From contig NZ_CAJHCR010000002.1 of assembly GCF_904848585.1 (NCBI RefSeq), positions 558,001-622,000 of the forward strand: a DNA stretch of 64,000 nucleotides. The letters run 5' to 3'. Every line of letters begins with the position of its first letter. Position 1 is the stretch's first letter. Origin of the DNA: Paraburkholderia kirstenboschensis (GTDB lineage: Bacteria > Pseudomonadota > Gammaproteobacteria > Burkholderiales > Burkholderiaceae). Made by a program: the position numbers and the translations under genes. This document shows, one piece after another, positions 52,501-61,900 of the stretch. The notes beneath the pieces are model-generated. The model saw only the letters and a program-made list of their open reading frames with translations, was not told the origin of the DNA and did not search any database.

Positions 52501-55500
52501 CCACTGCCGGACGCACTGGCCGGTGGACGGCCGAAAGCGCCATCGCCTGCGACAGCGTGTGGGATGTTTCCCGATGCGTCGCCCAACAGGTTGCCCGCGG
52601 CATCACCGGAAGCACTGTCCGACATGTCACCCGCCACATACGCCGCCAGCCGCTGCTTCTGTCCCTCGCCCACCACAATTACCGCGGCATCGCGCACGCC
52701 CTCGCACTGGCGCAGCACCGCCTCGATCTCGCCCAGCTCGATGCGCTGGCCGCGCAGCTTCACCTGCTGGTCCAGCCGTCCGAGGAACTCCACCGTGCCG
52801 TCCGCGCGCAGCCGGCACAGGTCGCCGCTCCGATACACGCGCGCCCCCGGCGCGCCGTACGGGTCCGGCACGAACCGCTCCGCCGTCAGCGCCGCCCGTC
52901 CCAGATACCCGCGCGCCAGCGTCGGCCCGCCGATGCACAGCTCCCCGAGCCCGCCCACCGGCGCCTCGTCGCCGAACGCGTCGAACACGCGCGCCGTACG
53001 GCCCGGATACGGATGTCCGATCGGCACCGTCACCTGCCGTGCGTCGTCGGCCCCGGTGCGGCGGTAGAGCGCCGCCACCGTCGTCTCGGTCGGTCCGTAC
53101 AGGTTATCGAGCCGGATATCCGCGAGCGGCCCCTCGCGCCAGCGCGCGAGCGCGTCTCCCGGCAGCGCCTCGCCGCCCACCGTCACCTGGCGCAGCGCGA
53201 GTTGCGCGCGCGGCGGCGCATGACGCTGCCACTGCTGCCACAGCGCGGTCGGAATCCGCGCGAAGGTCACGCGCCGCTTCACCAGCCGATCGCTCAGGCT
53301 TTGCAGATCCCACGGCTGCGCCCCGCGCATTTCCACCGTCGCGCCGCGCAGCAGTGCCGATAGCGTCTCGTGCAGCGCGACGTCGAAGTTGATCGTCGAC
53401 GAGTGCAGCACGGTGTCCTTGCCGTCGATGCAGTAGGTCGCGAGGAAGTCCTGCAGGTGAGTCCACAGCGCGCCGTGGCTCACGCCGACGCCCTTGGGCC
53501 GGCCTGTGGAGCCCGATGTGTAGAGCACGTAAGCGAGCTGGTCGGGGTGAAGGGGGGCGTCGGGGTAGTCAGTTGCATGCGTCTTCATGCTTGTGGTTGC
53601 CGTTGCCACTGCCCGTTGCTCTTGTCCTCGTCCCGCCGCTGTTGCCGCTGTTGCCGCTGTTGCCGCTGTTGCCGCTGTTGCCGCTGTTGCCGCTGTTGCC
53701 TCTGTTGCCTCTGTTGCCTCTGTTGCCTCTGTTGCCTCTGTTGCCTCTGTTGCCTCTGTTGCCTCTGTTGCCTCTGTTGCCTCTGTTGCCTCTGTTGCCT
53801 CTGTTGCCGCTGCTGCCGTTCCTGTCGACGCCCCTCGGCCCGTCTCTTTCTCCGCAATGGCGTCCGTATCCGTGCTTAACGCCCTATCCATCCGAGTCGC
53901 CAGCCCGGTGTCCCCCACCACCGCCCCGACATCAACCACCTCACACCCCGCCAGCACCCCAGCCACCTGCTTCGCGCTAGCGCTGTCGGCGACCACCTGC
54001 ACGATGCCCGCATCGTCGATCATCTGTGCAAGACGCGCTGCCGGATACTCCGGATCGAGCGGCACGAACGCCCCACCCGAGCGGATAATCCCAAGCAGCG
54101 CCGCAATCAGCGCCGGACCACGCGCCACGCACAGCCCCACGCGCTGCTCAGCGCCAACGCCTCGCGCAGCCAACCGTGCAGCCAGCGTCGAAGACCACGC
54201 ATCCAGTTCCGCATAGGTGAGCGATTCATCCTCGCAGCGCAGTGCAATCGCATCCGGCGAGCGCTTCGCCTGCGCCGCGAGCGCCATCCCGAGCGATTCG
54301 AACGCATAGCGCCGCAACGGCGCCGCTTCATACCCCGCAGGCAACGTCACCGATCCCACGCGTCGTTCGACACCATCGGCCATGTGCTCCAGAATCGCTT
54401 CGTACTGCAATGCAATCTGCTCGACGGTGCCCGCATCGAACACATCCGCCGCATAGTTGAACATCAGGCGCAAGCCGTGCCCGTCATCCACCACGTTCAG
54501 CACAAGATCGAAACGCGCCGTGTCAGTGCCGCCCGCCTCCGGCTCCACGACGAGCCCCGGCATTGCAACGGATGCCTCGCTCGTCGCCTGCTCGAGGTTG
54601 AACATCACCTGAAACAGCGGCGAGCGCCCGAGATCGCGCTCGATCCGCAATGCGTCGAGGATGCGTCCGAACGGCGCCGCCTGATGCACATGCGCTTCGA
54701 GCACGCGCGCATGCAGTCCCGCGAGCAGCGTGCCGAACGGCATGCCGCCGTCCACGTCCACGTCGATCACGAGCGTGTTGACGAAAAAGCCGATCAGCCC
54801 TTCTGTCTCGCTGCGCTGCCGTCCCGCCGACGGCGCGCCGATCCGTACGCCCGGCTGCCCGCCATAGCGGTACAGCAACGCGGCATACGCGCCTAGCAGC
54901 ACGGTGAAGAGCGTCGTGCGCTGCGCGCGCGCGAGTTCGCGCAAGCGCCCGGCGAGCGCCGGACCGACATCGCGCCGCGCGCGTCCGCCTTCGATGCCGC
55001 GCACCGCAGCGCGCGGCCGGTCCAATGGTAGTTCGAGCGCGGGACGCTCGGCGCCGAGGCGTTGCGTCCAGTACCCGAGATCGTCGACGAGCGCGCCGTC
55101 CTGCCATTCACGCTGCCATGCAGCGACGTCGCCGAAATGAATTTCGACGGGCGGCAGTGCGCGACCTAGCGCCGCGCTTTCGCCCGTGAACGCCGCACGA
55201 TACAGCGCCGCAAGCTCGCGAACGAGCAACGACTGCGACCAGCCGTCGGACACGATGTGATGGACGACGATCGACAGCGCGTGACGCTGTGCATCAATCG
55301 CGATGAGCTCGACACGCAGCAGTGGCCCTTGCACGAGATCGAATGGCTCGCGCGCGGCGGCACGCAGCGTGTCGCGCAATTGAGCAGGGTCCTCAAGCGC
55401 GTGTTCACGCCAGAGGTAGTGCGCGCCATCGGCAATGTGCTGGACCACCACACCGCGCGTCTCCACGAAGCGCGTACGCAGCGCGCCATGGCGTGCGACG

Positions 55501-55892
55501 AGCTCATCGAATGCACGGCGCAATGCGGGCACATCAAGACGTCCCGTCAACCGGAGCGCGCGCGACAGGTTGTAGGCCGGGTTCTGCGGATCGAGCCTCC
55601 ACAAGAACCACAGGCGCTCCTGCGCGGGCGCGAGCGGGTAAAACGCGGAACCGGGCGAAGCAAGCAGGCCGTCCAGATCGTTCGCGTCGCCGGCCTCGCG
55701 CGACAACGGCACGATCGGCAGACGCGCGGGATCGATCCCCTGCTCGCTCGCTTTCTCGCGAAAACGGCGGCGACGCTCCGGCGATAGCGCCGCGTACTTG
55801 CGCGCGATCGCGAGCGCCTGGCTCGGCGCGTCGCTAATGGCTGTTGAGGAAGCCGGCGCGGCGGCCGTTTCGTTGCGGGTCGTGGTCAGCAT
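49563..55892 (-). CDS. Terminal siderophore NRPS, C-A-T-E-TE
   Basis: 2109 residues. Condensation domain ~80-520, LCL-like (HHIVSDGWS at ~211). Adenylation ~530-1150 (YVLYTSGSTGRPKG ~790, YGPTETT ~932). Carrier ~1190-1260 (NFFEAGGDSIQSL). Epimerisation ~1270-1800 (HHLAVDGVSWR ~1497, ELEGHGRE, FNYLGRFDQ). C-terminal thioesterase (GWSFGG ~1952, ending LLATQLAQWF). A-domain pocket by alignment to GrsA: D-V-H-A-T-G-L-V-A-K, identical to the first A domain of the upstream NRPS. The residue is turned to D and the TE releases or cyclises the peptide. Loops carry in-frame tandem repeats, and a ~50-residue insertion lies in the A-domain C-terminal lobe (~1090-1145). The 56-bp gap from the upstream NRPS indicates one operon. 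The pattern fits gramibactin-type synthetases. Confidence 0.93.
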   Translation of the reverse strand: MLTTTRNETAAAPASSTAISDAPSQALAIARKYAALSPERRRRFREKASEQGIDPARLPIVPLSREAGDANDLDGLLASPGSAFYPLAPAQERLWFLWRLDPQNPAYNLSRALRLTGRLDVPALRRAFDELVARHGALRTRFVETRGVVVQHIADGAHYLWREHALEDPAQLRDTLRAAAREPFDLVQGPLLRVELIAIDAQRHALSIVVHHIVSDGWSQSLLVRELAALYRAAFTGESAALGRALPPVEIHFGDVAAWQREWQDGALVDDLGYWTQRLGAERPALELPLDRPRAAVRGIEGGRARRDVGPALAGRLRELARAQRTTLFTVLLGAYAALLYRYGGQPGVRIGAPSAGRQRSETEGLIGFFVNTLVIDVDVDGGMPFGTLLAGLHARVLEAHVHQAAPFGRILDALRIERDLGRSPLFQVMFNLEQATSEASVAMPGLVVEPEAGGTDTARFDLVLNVVDDGHGLRLMFNYAADVFDAGTVEQIALQYEAILEHMADGVERRVGSVTLPAGYEAAPLRRYAFESLGMALAAQAKRSPDAIALRCEDESLTYAELDAWSSTLAARLAARGVGAEQRVGLCVARGPALIAALLGIIRSGGAFVPLDPEYPAARLAQMIDDAGIVQVVADSASAKQVAGVLAGCEVVDVGAVVGDTGLATRMDRALSTDTDAIAEKETGRGASTGTAAAATEATEATEATEATEATEATEATEATEATEATEATEATAATAATAATAATAATAATAAGRGQEQRAVATATTSMKTHATDYPDAPLHPDQLAYVLYTSGSTGRPKGVGVSHGALWTHLQDFLATYCIDGKDTVLHSSTINFDVALHETLSALLRGATVEMRGAQPWDLQSLSDRLVKRRVTFARIPTALWQQWQRHAPPRAQLALRQVTVGGEALPGDALARWREGPLADIRLDNLYGPTETTVAALYRRTGADDARQVTVPIGHPYPGRTARVFDAFGDEAPVGGLGELCIGGPTLARGYLGRAALTAERFVPDPYGAPGARVYRSGDLCRLRADGTVEFLGRLDQQVKLRGQRIELGEIEAVLRQCEGVRDAAVIVVGEGQKQRLAAYVAGDMSDSASGDAAGNLLGDASGNIPHAVAGDGAFGRPPASASGSGRGNMPRDIHDVGQAALQPLDLQRLQRELEQKLPGYMVPSSVTVLVRLPWMPNGKLDRASLPAPQAGSIERVAPSNEVESALLSIWAAVLGRDDLGVTDNFFEAGGDSIQSLQIIARAREAGWRITPRQVFEHPTVAGLAQRAQRLDPGAVHEVDDGAALPLTPIQRLFFERYPQGESHWNQAVLLKVKGRLVPAALERAVAALEARHDALRLRFVKEAGGWKQMAVKAAEAAEAAEAEAEAEAEAEATEAAGVAEAVRASYASQVSQAPQAPQAPQAPQAPQAPQAPQAPQASPTSQASGPSHPSPAREPSPPAILRHDHLSSLSELKAACDRIQSSLNIEHGPIWRVGHFEAPDETRVLIAIHHLAVDGVSWRVLLEELQTAYEQAERDEPITLPAPSMSWRAWARGIHQYAESSERVTELAWWQTALDAPALRAGPLFLPLSAHPQPQKTLLKKLSPDMTAALLREAPRAYRMRVDEVLLAALARAIGDTVARDEVLVELEGHGREDVIDGADLSRTVGWFTTQYPLALPRGTSAADSLLRVRERLAAVPLRGLGWGLLACCADAASRSALRALPSPEVGFNYLGRFDQTFDGESRFGFALESSGDAIAPHARLPDRALDINGWIAGDALALNWGYAPQFVSDALAEQLFASFEFALGELLAHLSAAAPQPQSPASLRAVPESLETHARHDTVAASWTARAVYEASLPVPSADALAGWFARRLPQDANARACAVPSPAVPLNALGAPATLFCLHPGYGMVGEYRTLAQALNGRVTLIAIQAPALRGDPWRGDTFEALAAHYAQCIETLQPHGDYALLGWSFGGRLAIAIADHFERRGARVSFVGIVDTATHRVDGAAPVADESRGAALELALLDGAEPSLLGKALAADSMHAELMSRHVLPRVGCDLHVWRARRIADPRRRMSWADRTRGRLHEFDIDATHSSIVHHPLLATQLAQWFAQPLPQHDDPSASLHREP
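51625..51696 (-). repeat. 9-bp tandem array, 8 copies
   Basis: GCTTGTGGT repeated exactly eight times, encoding (Ala-Pro-Gln)8 in the loop between the first and second E-domain motifs of the terminal NRPS. Being a multiple of three, copy changes keep frame. The equivalent site in the paralogue has only two copies plus degenerate ones. Confidence 0.95.
51760..51795 (-). repeat. 6-bp tandem array, 6 copies
   Basis: GCTTCT six times, encoding Ala-Glu dipeptides just upstream (in protein order) of the Ala-Pro-Gln array in the same E-domain loop. Flanked by degenerate copies. Confidence 0.9.
53641..53811 (-). repeat. 9-bp tandem array, 19 copies
   Basis: Six copies of GTTGCCGCT, twelve of GTTGCCTCT and one more GTTGCCGCT in perfect tandem. 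They encode (Thr-Glu-Ala)12 followed by (Thr-Ala-Ala)7 between adenylation motifs A2 and A3 of the terminal NRPS. The paralogous site at 62325-62342 has about one and a half copies. Confidence 0.96.
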
Positions 55893-55948
55893 GATGTCAG
55901 TCTGAATAGGTAAGCGAGCGCGTCGCGCCCGCGCATGGTGTTCGCTTC

Positions 55949-58900
55949 TCAGTCCAGCGCGTCGAACAATCCATCGAGCGCCTGCAACTCATCGTTCGCG
56001 GTCTCCCTCTGCGACGCGTCACGCTGCGGGTCCCCATCCGCATCGCCCGTGAGCAGTCGAGCCAGCAGCCTCGGCGTAGGACTGAGGAACAGCGCGGCAA
56101 GCGCAACCTTGCGTCCGAGTTGTTCCGACAGTCGGGCGATCAATCGCACCGCCGCGAGCGAGTGACCGCCGAGCGCGAAGAAATCGTCGTCGGCGCCGAC
56201 ACGCGCGAGCCCCAGCACATCGCCAAACAGCCGCGCGATCAGCACTTCGATCTCGCCCGATGGTTCGACCCACGGCGCCTCGCTTTCCGGCGACGCCTCG
56301 AACCGCGCGAGCGCGTTGCGATCGAGCTTGCCGTTCGCGGTGCGAGGCAACTCGCCGATTTCGTAGAGCGCCGCCGGCACCATGTAGCCCGGCAGACGTG
56401 CGGCAAGCGTCTGGCGCCAGCCTGCCGGCACCGCGCGCGATTGGCCCACCACATAGCCGACGAGCCGCGCTTCGGCGTCGCCCGCCCCCGGCACGAGCGC
56501 GACAGCGGCGTCGAGCACGCCGTCGCAGCCGCGCAGTGCCGCCTCGATTTCGCCCAGCTCGATTCGATAACCGCGCAGCTTGACCTGCTGGTCGATCCGG
56601 CCGAGGCATTCGATCTCGCCATCGGGCCGCTCGCGGCACAGATCGCCTGTGCGGTACATCCGCGCGCCCGGCGGTCCATATGGGTCAGGGACGAAGCGCT
56701 CGGCGGTGAGCCCGGCGCGACCCAGGTAACCGCGCGCGAGATTGTCGCCGCCGATGCCCAGCTCGCCGACGCCGCCTTGCGGCGTCAACTGGCCGCTCGC
56801 GTCGACGATGCGCAGCGCGTTCGCACGCAGCGCGCGACCAACGGTGACCGCTCCGCCTTGGGGCACCCGGACGCAAGTCGACCAGATCGTCGTTTCGGTC
56901 GGGCCGTAGAGATTCCACAAGTCGACGCCGCGTTGCGCGAGTTGCGCCGCCAGGTCTGCAGGCAACGGCTCGCCGCCCGCGATGCCGGTGAGTCGTCCAC
57001 GCGACGCTCCGCGCCAACCTGATTCGATCAGCAGGCGCCAGCCGCTAGGTGTTGCCTGCATGAGGCTCGCGCCGCTTTCGTCGATAAGACGCGCGAGCGC
57101 GGCACCGTCGGCGACTGTGGCGGCGTCGGCCATTTCGACGCAAGCGCCTCTCGTCAGCGGCAGGCATAATTCCAGCAGAGAAATGTCGAACGACGGCGTA
57201 GTGACCGACAATAGTACGTCATCCTTATCGATTCCCATGACGATACCGACACTAGCGAGCAGCCTCGCCAGCGCGCCGTGAGAAACCGCAACGCCCTTCG
57301 GCCGGCCGGTCGAGCCTGACGTGTAGATCACGTAGGCGAGTTCCGAGCCGGTGCATGGCAATATGGGTGGCGGCAACGTTGCGGCCTTGACGAGGGCGGC
57401 TTCGGAGACTTCGGCAGCCCCGGTGGCTTTGGTGGCTTTGGTGGCTTCAACAACTCCGGCAACTTCCGCAACTCCAGCCAGTCCGCCGACCCCACCATCC
57501 ATCACGATACGACCATTAAGCGCGTCGCCGAGCCGCGCGCGCCCTTCTTCGTCTGCGATGACCCGCGTGATCCCCGCGTCGTCCAGCATGTCGGCGAGGC
57601 GCTCGACTGGGAATGACGGGTCGAGCGGCACATAGGCCGCGCCGCTGCGCCACACGCCGAGCATGCTGGCGATCAGCGCCGGCGAGCGGCGCATGCAGAC
57701 GGCTACGCGCTCCTCCCGCGCGACGCCGCTCGCACGCAAACGCGCGTCGATCGTCGCGGACCAGCGGGCGAGCGTCGCGTAGTCGAACGCCTCGCCGTTT
57801 TGCCGGATCGCGATGCGTTGCGGCATGCGCGCGGCTTCAGCGGCAAAGCGTTCGTGGCACGCGAGGGGCGCGGGTTCTGGCAACGGCTCCGCGTGCGGCG
57901 CACCTCGCCGCACCGCAAGTTCGCCGACGAAGCGCGGCGCGTGCTCGCCCTCGCCGGCGAGTTGATCGAGCAGCCCGAGATATTGCCGCTGCAACTGCTC
58001 GGCCTGAGTGCGCGTGAGCCGCCGGCTGTCCCACTGCCATTGCAACTCGATGCGCGTCGCCGGCAGGATCGTCAGCGTGAGCGGATAGTGCGTGCGCTCG
58101 AACGAATCCACGCGCTCGACGCGCAACGCGTCGGTTTCCGTGGATACTGCACGGGCCGCAACCGGATAATTCTCGAACACGATCAGGCTGTCGAAGAGCG
58201 CGTCGCCGCTGCGGCCCGCCCACTGCTGCAGCGACGATAGAGCCGTATGCTCGACCTCACGCATCTGCAGGTTATAGGCCTGCAAATCGTCAAGCCAGGC
58301 CGATATCGTCAAGTCGCCGTGCACCGCTGCGAACACGGGCAGGCTATTGATAAAGAGTCCGAACATTTCTTCGGACCCAGCCAGAGATGCGGGCCGCCCC
58401 GACACCGTGACACCGAAGGCCACCGACTGCTTGCCGCTCAGCCGCGCGAGCAGCACGGCCCACGCGCCCTGCATCAACGTATTGAGCGTCACACGATGCC
58501 GCTGCGCTGCGCGGCGCACCCGCGCATCGAGCGGCGCCTCCAGTTCGAGCGCGATCTTGCGGGGCACGCTCGCTGCCTCGCTCGAATGTGTGTCGAGTGG
58601 CGCGATAAGGCTGGCTGTGAGCGTGCCGGTATCGTCGGCGGCGGGGATCCGCTCGCTCCACCAGTCCCGTGGATCGGGCTGCACCGCGAGCCACTCGACG
58701 TAGCGCCGGTACGATGGCGGCATGCCCGCGGCGGCGCGCGCACCGTCGCGCGGCGAAACGCCCAACGCACGCTCGTAGTCGTCGAATACTTCGGCGAGCA
58801 GACGTGCACCGCTCCAGCCATCGGTCAGCACATGATGATGGGTGCGCACGAGGTCGAAGCGGCCATCCGGACGCCAGAACACGTTCACGCGCATCAGCGG

Positions 58901-61900
58901 CGCGCGCGACGCATCGATGCCGGCAGCGATGTCGGCCGCGCGCCATGCGGCGAGGCGCGCCTCGTAGTCCTCTGCATCGCGCCAGTCGTGCCCCGCGAAC
59001 GGCAGCATGGCTTCGCGCTGGACGATCTGCAACGCCGCTTCGCCATGACGCCACTCGAAGCGAGTGCGCAACATGTCATGCCGCGCGATGGCGGCCTGCC
59101 AGGCACCGCGCAGCGCGGCGGCGTCGAGGCGGCCGTCGAGCGTCAATTGCAACTGATTCACATAGACGCCCTCGCCTTGCTGCAATTCGCTGTGATAGAG
59201 CAAGCCCTGCTGCAACGGCGTGGCCGGATAGATGTCCGCGACGCCGCCAAGCGGCAGGCGCAGCGCGCCCAACTGCGCCTGATCGAGGCCCGAGAAGGGG
59301 AAATCCGACGCCGTCGCTCCCGGCGGCGCGGCGACGCAGTGCGCGATCAGTGCGTCGACGTGCTGATCGAAGGATGCGACGATGCGTTCGACGCTTTCCC
59401 GCTCGATGCGTGCCGGGTCGAAGCGCCAGCGCAGCAGCAGCGTGTCGCCGGTGACGATGCCGTTGAGGTCGAGCGCGTAATCGACGCGCGCGCCGGCTCC
59501 GTGGCTGCTGCCTGCATCGTCGGAGCTAAAGGCGAAGCGCGACGCCGGATCGAACGACTGATCGAAGCGCCCGAGATAGTTGAAGCTGATCGCCGGACGC
59601 TGCCGCACGCGGCTCGCGTCGAGCAGCCCCCTGTGCAGCCCTTTATTGGGCACGGCACGCACGCGCTCCTTGACGGCCACGAGCGCATCGCCAGGCGCTG
59701 CTGGAGTTCCTGGAAGCGCGACCGGGAAGCGCGTCGTGAACCAGCCGACGGTGCGGCTGAGGTCGGCGCCTTCGATCACGTCCTCGCGGCCATGGCCTTC
59801 CAGTTCGACGGCGATTTCAGCCGCGCCGCTCCACGCGCCAAGCGCTTGCGCAAGCGCGGCGAGCAGCAACTCGTCGACGCGCGTGCGATAGGCGCGCGAC
59901 GCGTTTTGCAGCAGATCGCGCGTGCGGCTTGCGTCGAGTGTCCAGTCGATGGTTTCGCTTTCGGCGACGCGCGTGCCTGCGGGTGCACGCAACGGGAGCT
60001 CGGAAGCCCTATCGACGACGCTCAGCGCACTCTGCCACCAGTTGGCTTCGGACTTAACTGCATCGGAGTACGAATATTTATCGAGCGCGCGCACCCAGGC
60101 TCGCCATGACATCGACGGCGCCGGCAGTGTGATGGGTTCGTCGCGTTCGGCCTGTTCATAGGCGGTTTGCAGTTCTTCGAGGAGCACGCGCCAGGAGACG
60201 CCGTCAACCGCCAGGTGATGGATCGCGATCAGTACGCGCGTTTCGTCCTGCATCTCGAAGTGGCCTACGCGCCAGATTGGGCCGTGTTCGATGTTCAGGC
60301 TCGACTGGATGCGGTCGCAGGCCGCTGTCAGTTCGGATAGCGAGGAGAGGCGGTCGTGGCGGACGATGGCTTGTGATGATGGCTCGCGGGCCGGTGATGG
60401 GTGTGATATGTCGGATTCCTGCGAGGTGGGCGATGCTTGTGGTGCTTGTGGTGCTTGTGGAACTTGTGAAACTTGTGAAACTTGTGAGGCATATGAGGCT
60501 CGCACTGCTTCTGCTGCTTCTGCTGCTTCTGCTGCTTCTGCTGCTTCTGCTGCTTCTGCTGCTTCTGCTGCTTCTGCTGCTTCTGCTGCTTCTGCTGCTT
60601 CTGCTGCTGCTGCTTCTGCTGCTTCTGCTTCTGCTTCTGCTTCTGCTGCTTCTGCTGCCTTCACCGCCATCTGCTTCCACCCGCCCGCCTCCTTCACGAA
60701 CCGCAGCCTCAACGCGTCGTGCTGCACCTCCAGCGCCGCTACCGCGCGCTCCAGCGCCGCCGGCACGAGCCGACCCTTCACCTTCAGCAGCACCGCCTGG
60801 TTCCAGTGCGACTCCCCTTGCGGGTAGCGCTCGAAGAAAAGCCGCTGGATCGGCGTCAATGGCAGCGCTGCGCCGTCGTCGACCTCGTGCACCGCGCCCG
60901 GATCCAGCCGCTGTGCGCGCTGCGCGAGACCCGCCACGGTCGGATGTTCGAACACCTGCCGCGGCGTCAGGCGCCAGCCCGCCTCGCGTGCCCGCGCGAT
61001 GATCTGCAGGCTCTGGATCGAGTCGCCGCCGGCTTCGAAGAAGTTGTCCGTCACGCCAAGATCATCGCGCCCGAGCACTGCCGCCCAGATCGACAGCAGC
61101 GCCGATTCGACCTCGTTCGACGGTGCCACCCGCTCGATAGAGCCCGCCTGCGGCGCGGGCAGCGACGCGCGATCGAGCTTGCCGTTGGGCATCCACGGCA
61201 GCCGCGCGAGCACCGTCACCGACGACGGCACCATGTAGCCGGGCAGCTTCTGCTCCAGTTCGCGCTGCAAACGCTGGGGGTCGAGAGGCCGGACAGCCGC
61301 TGCGTCGGACTCACCCGCCACATACGCCGCGAGCCGCTGCTTCTGCCCCTCGCCCACCACGATCACCGCCGCCTCGCGCACGCCCTCGCACTGGCGCAGC
61401 ACCGCCTCGATCTCGCCCAGCTCGATGCGCTGGCCGCGCAGCTTCACCTGCTGGTCCAGCCGTCCGAGGAACTCCACCGTGCCGTCCGCGCGCAGCCGGC
61501 ACAGGTCGCCGCTGCGATATACGCGCGCCCCGGGTGCGCCGTACGGGTCCGGCACGAACCGCTCCGCCGTCAGCGCCGCCCGTCCCAGATACCCGCGCGC
61601 CACCGTCGGCCCGCCGATGCACAACTCGCCGAGCCCGCCCACCGGCGCCTCGTCGCCGAACGCGTCGAACACGCGCGCGGTACGGCCCGGATACGGATGC
61701 CCGATTGGCACCGTCACCTGCCGTGCGTCGTCGGCCTCGGTGCGGCGGTAGAGCGCCGCCACCGTCGTCTCAGTCGGTCCGTACAGGTTGTCGAGCCGGA
61801 TATCCGCGAGCGGCCCCTCCCGCCAGCGCGCGAGCGCGTCTCCCGGCAGCGCCTCGCCGCCCACCGTCACCTGGCGCAGCGCGAGCTGCGCGCGCGGCGG

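Larger units (their letters stand above)
51284..54418 (-). repeat. Near-identical NRPS block, copy 1
   Basis: From the end of the C domain through A and T to the first third of E, this block is nearly identical base for base to 60094-62939 outside the low-complexity arrays and one insertion. Identity falls abruptly at both ends (51284/60094 and 54418/62939). Recent duplication or gene conversion. Confidence 0.88.

Noticed and set aside
53641..53811. Possible CRISPR array
   Set aside because: The repeats are 9 bp with no spacers and lie in frame inside a coding region.
53516..53980. Plus-strand leucine/proline repeat protein and a Cys-rich frame over the 19-copy array
   Set aside because: Antisense readings of the same tandem array within a conserved adenylation domain. 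The sense strand has the NRPS motifs.
60277..61002. Plus-strand frame encoding a long poly-leucine stretch
   Set aside because: It is the antisense reading of the 9-bp array in the NRPS gene. The poly-Leu run is a by-product of the repeat, not a membrane protein.
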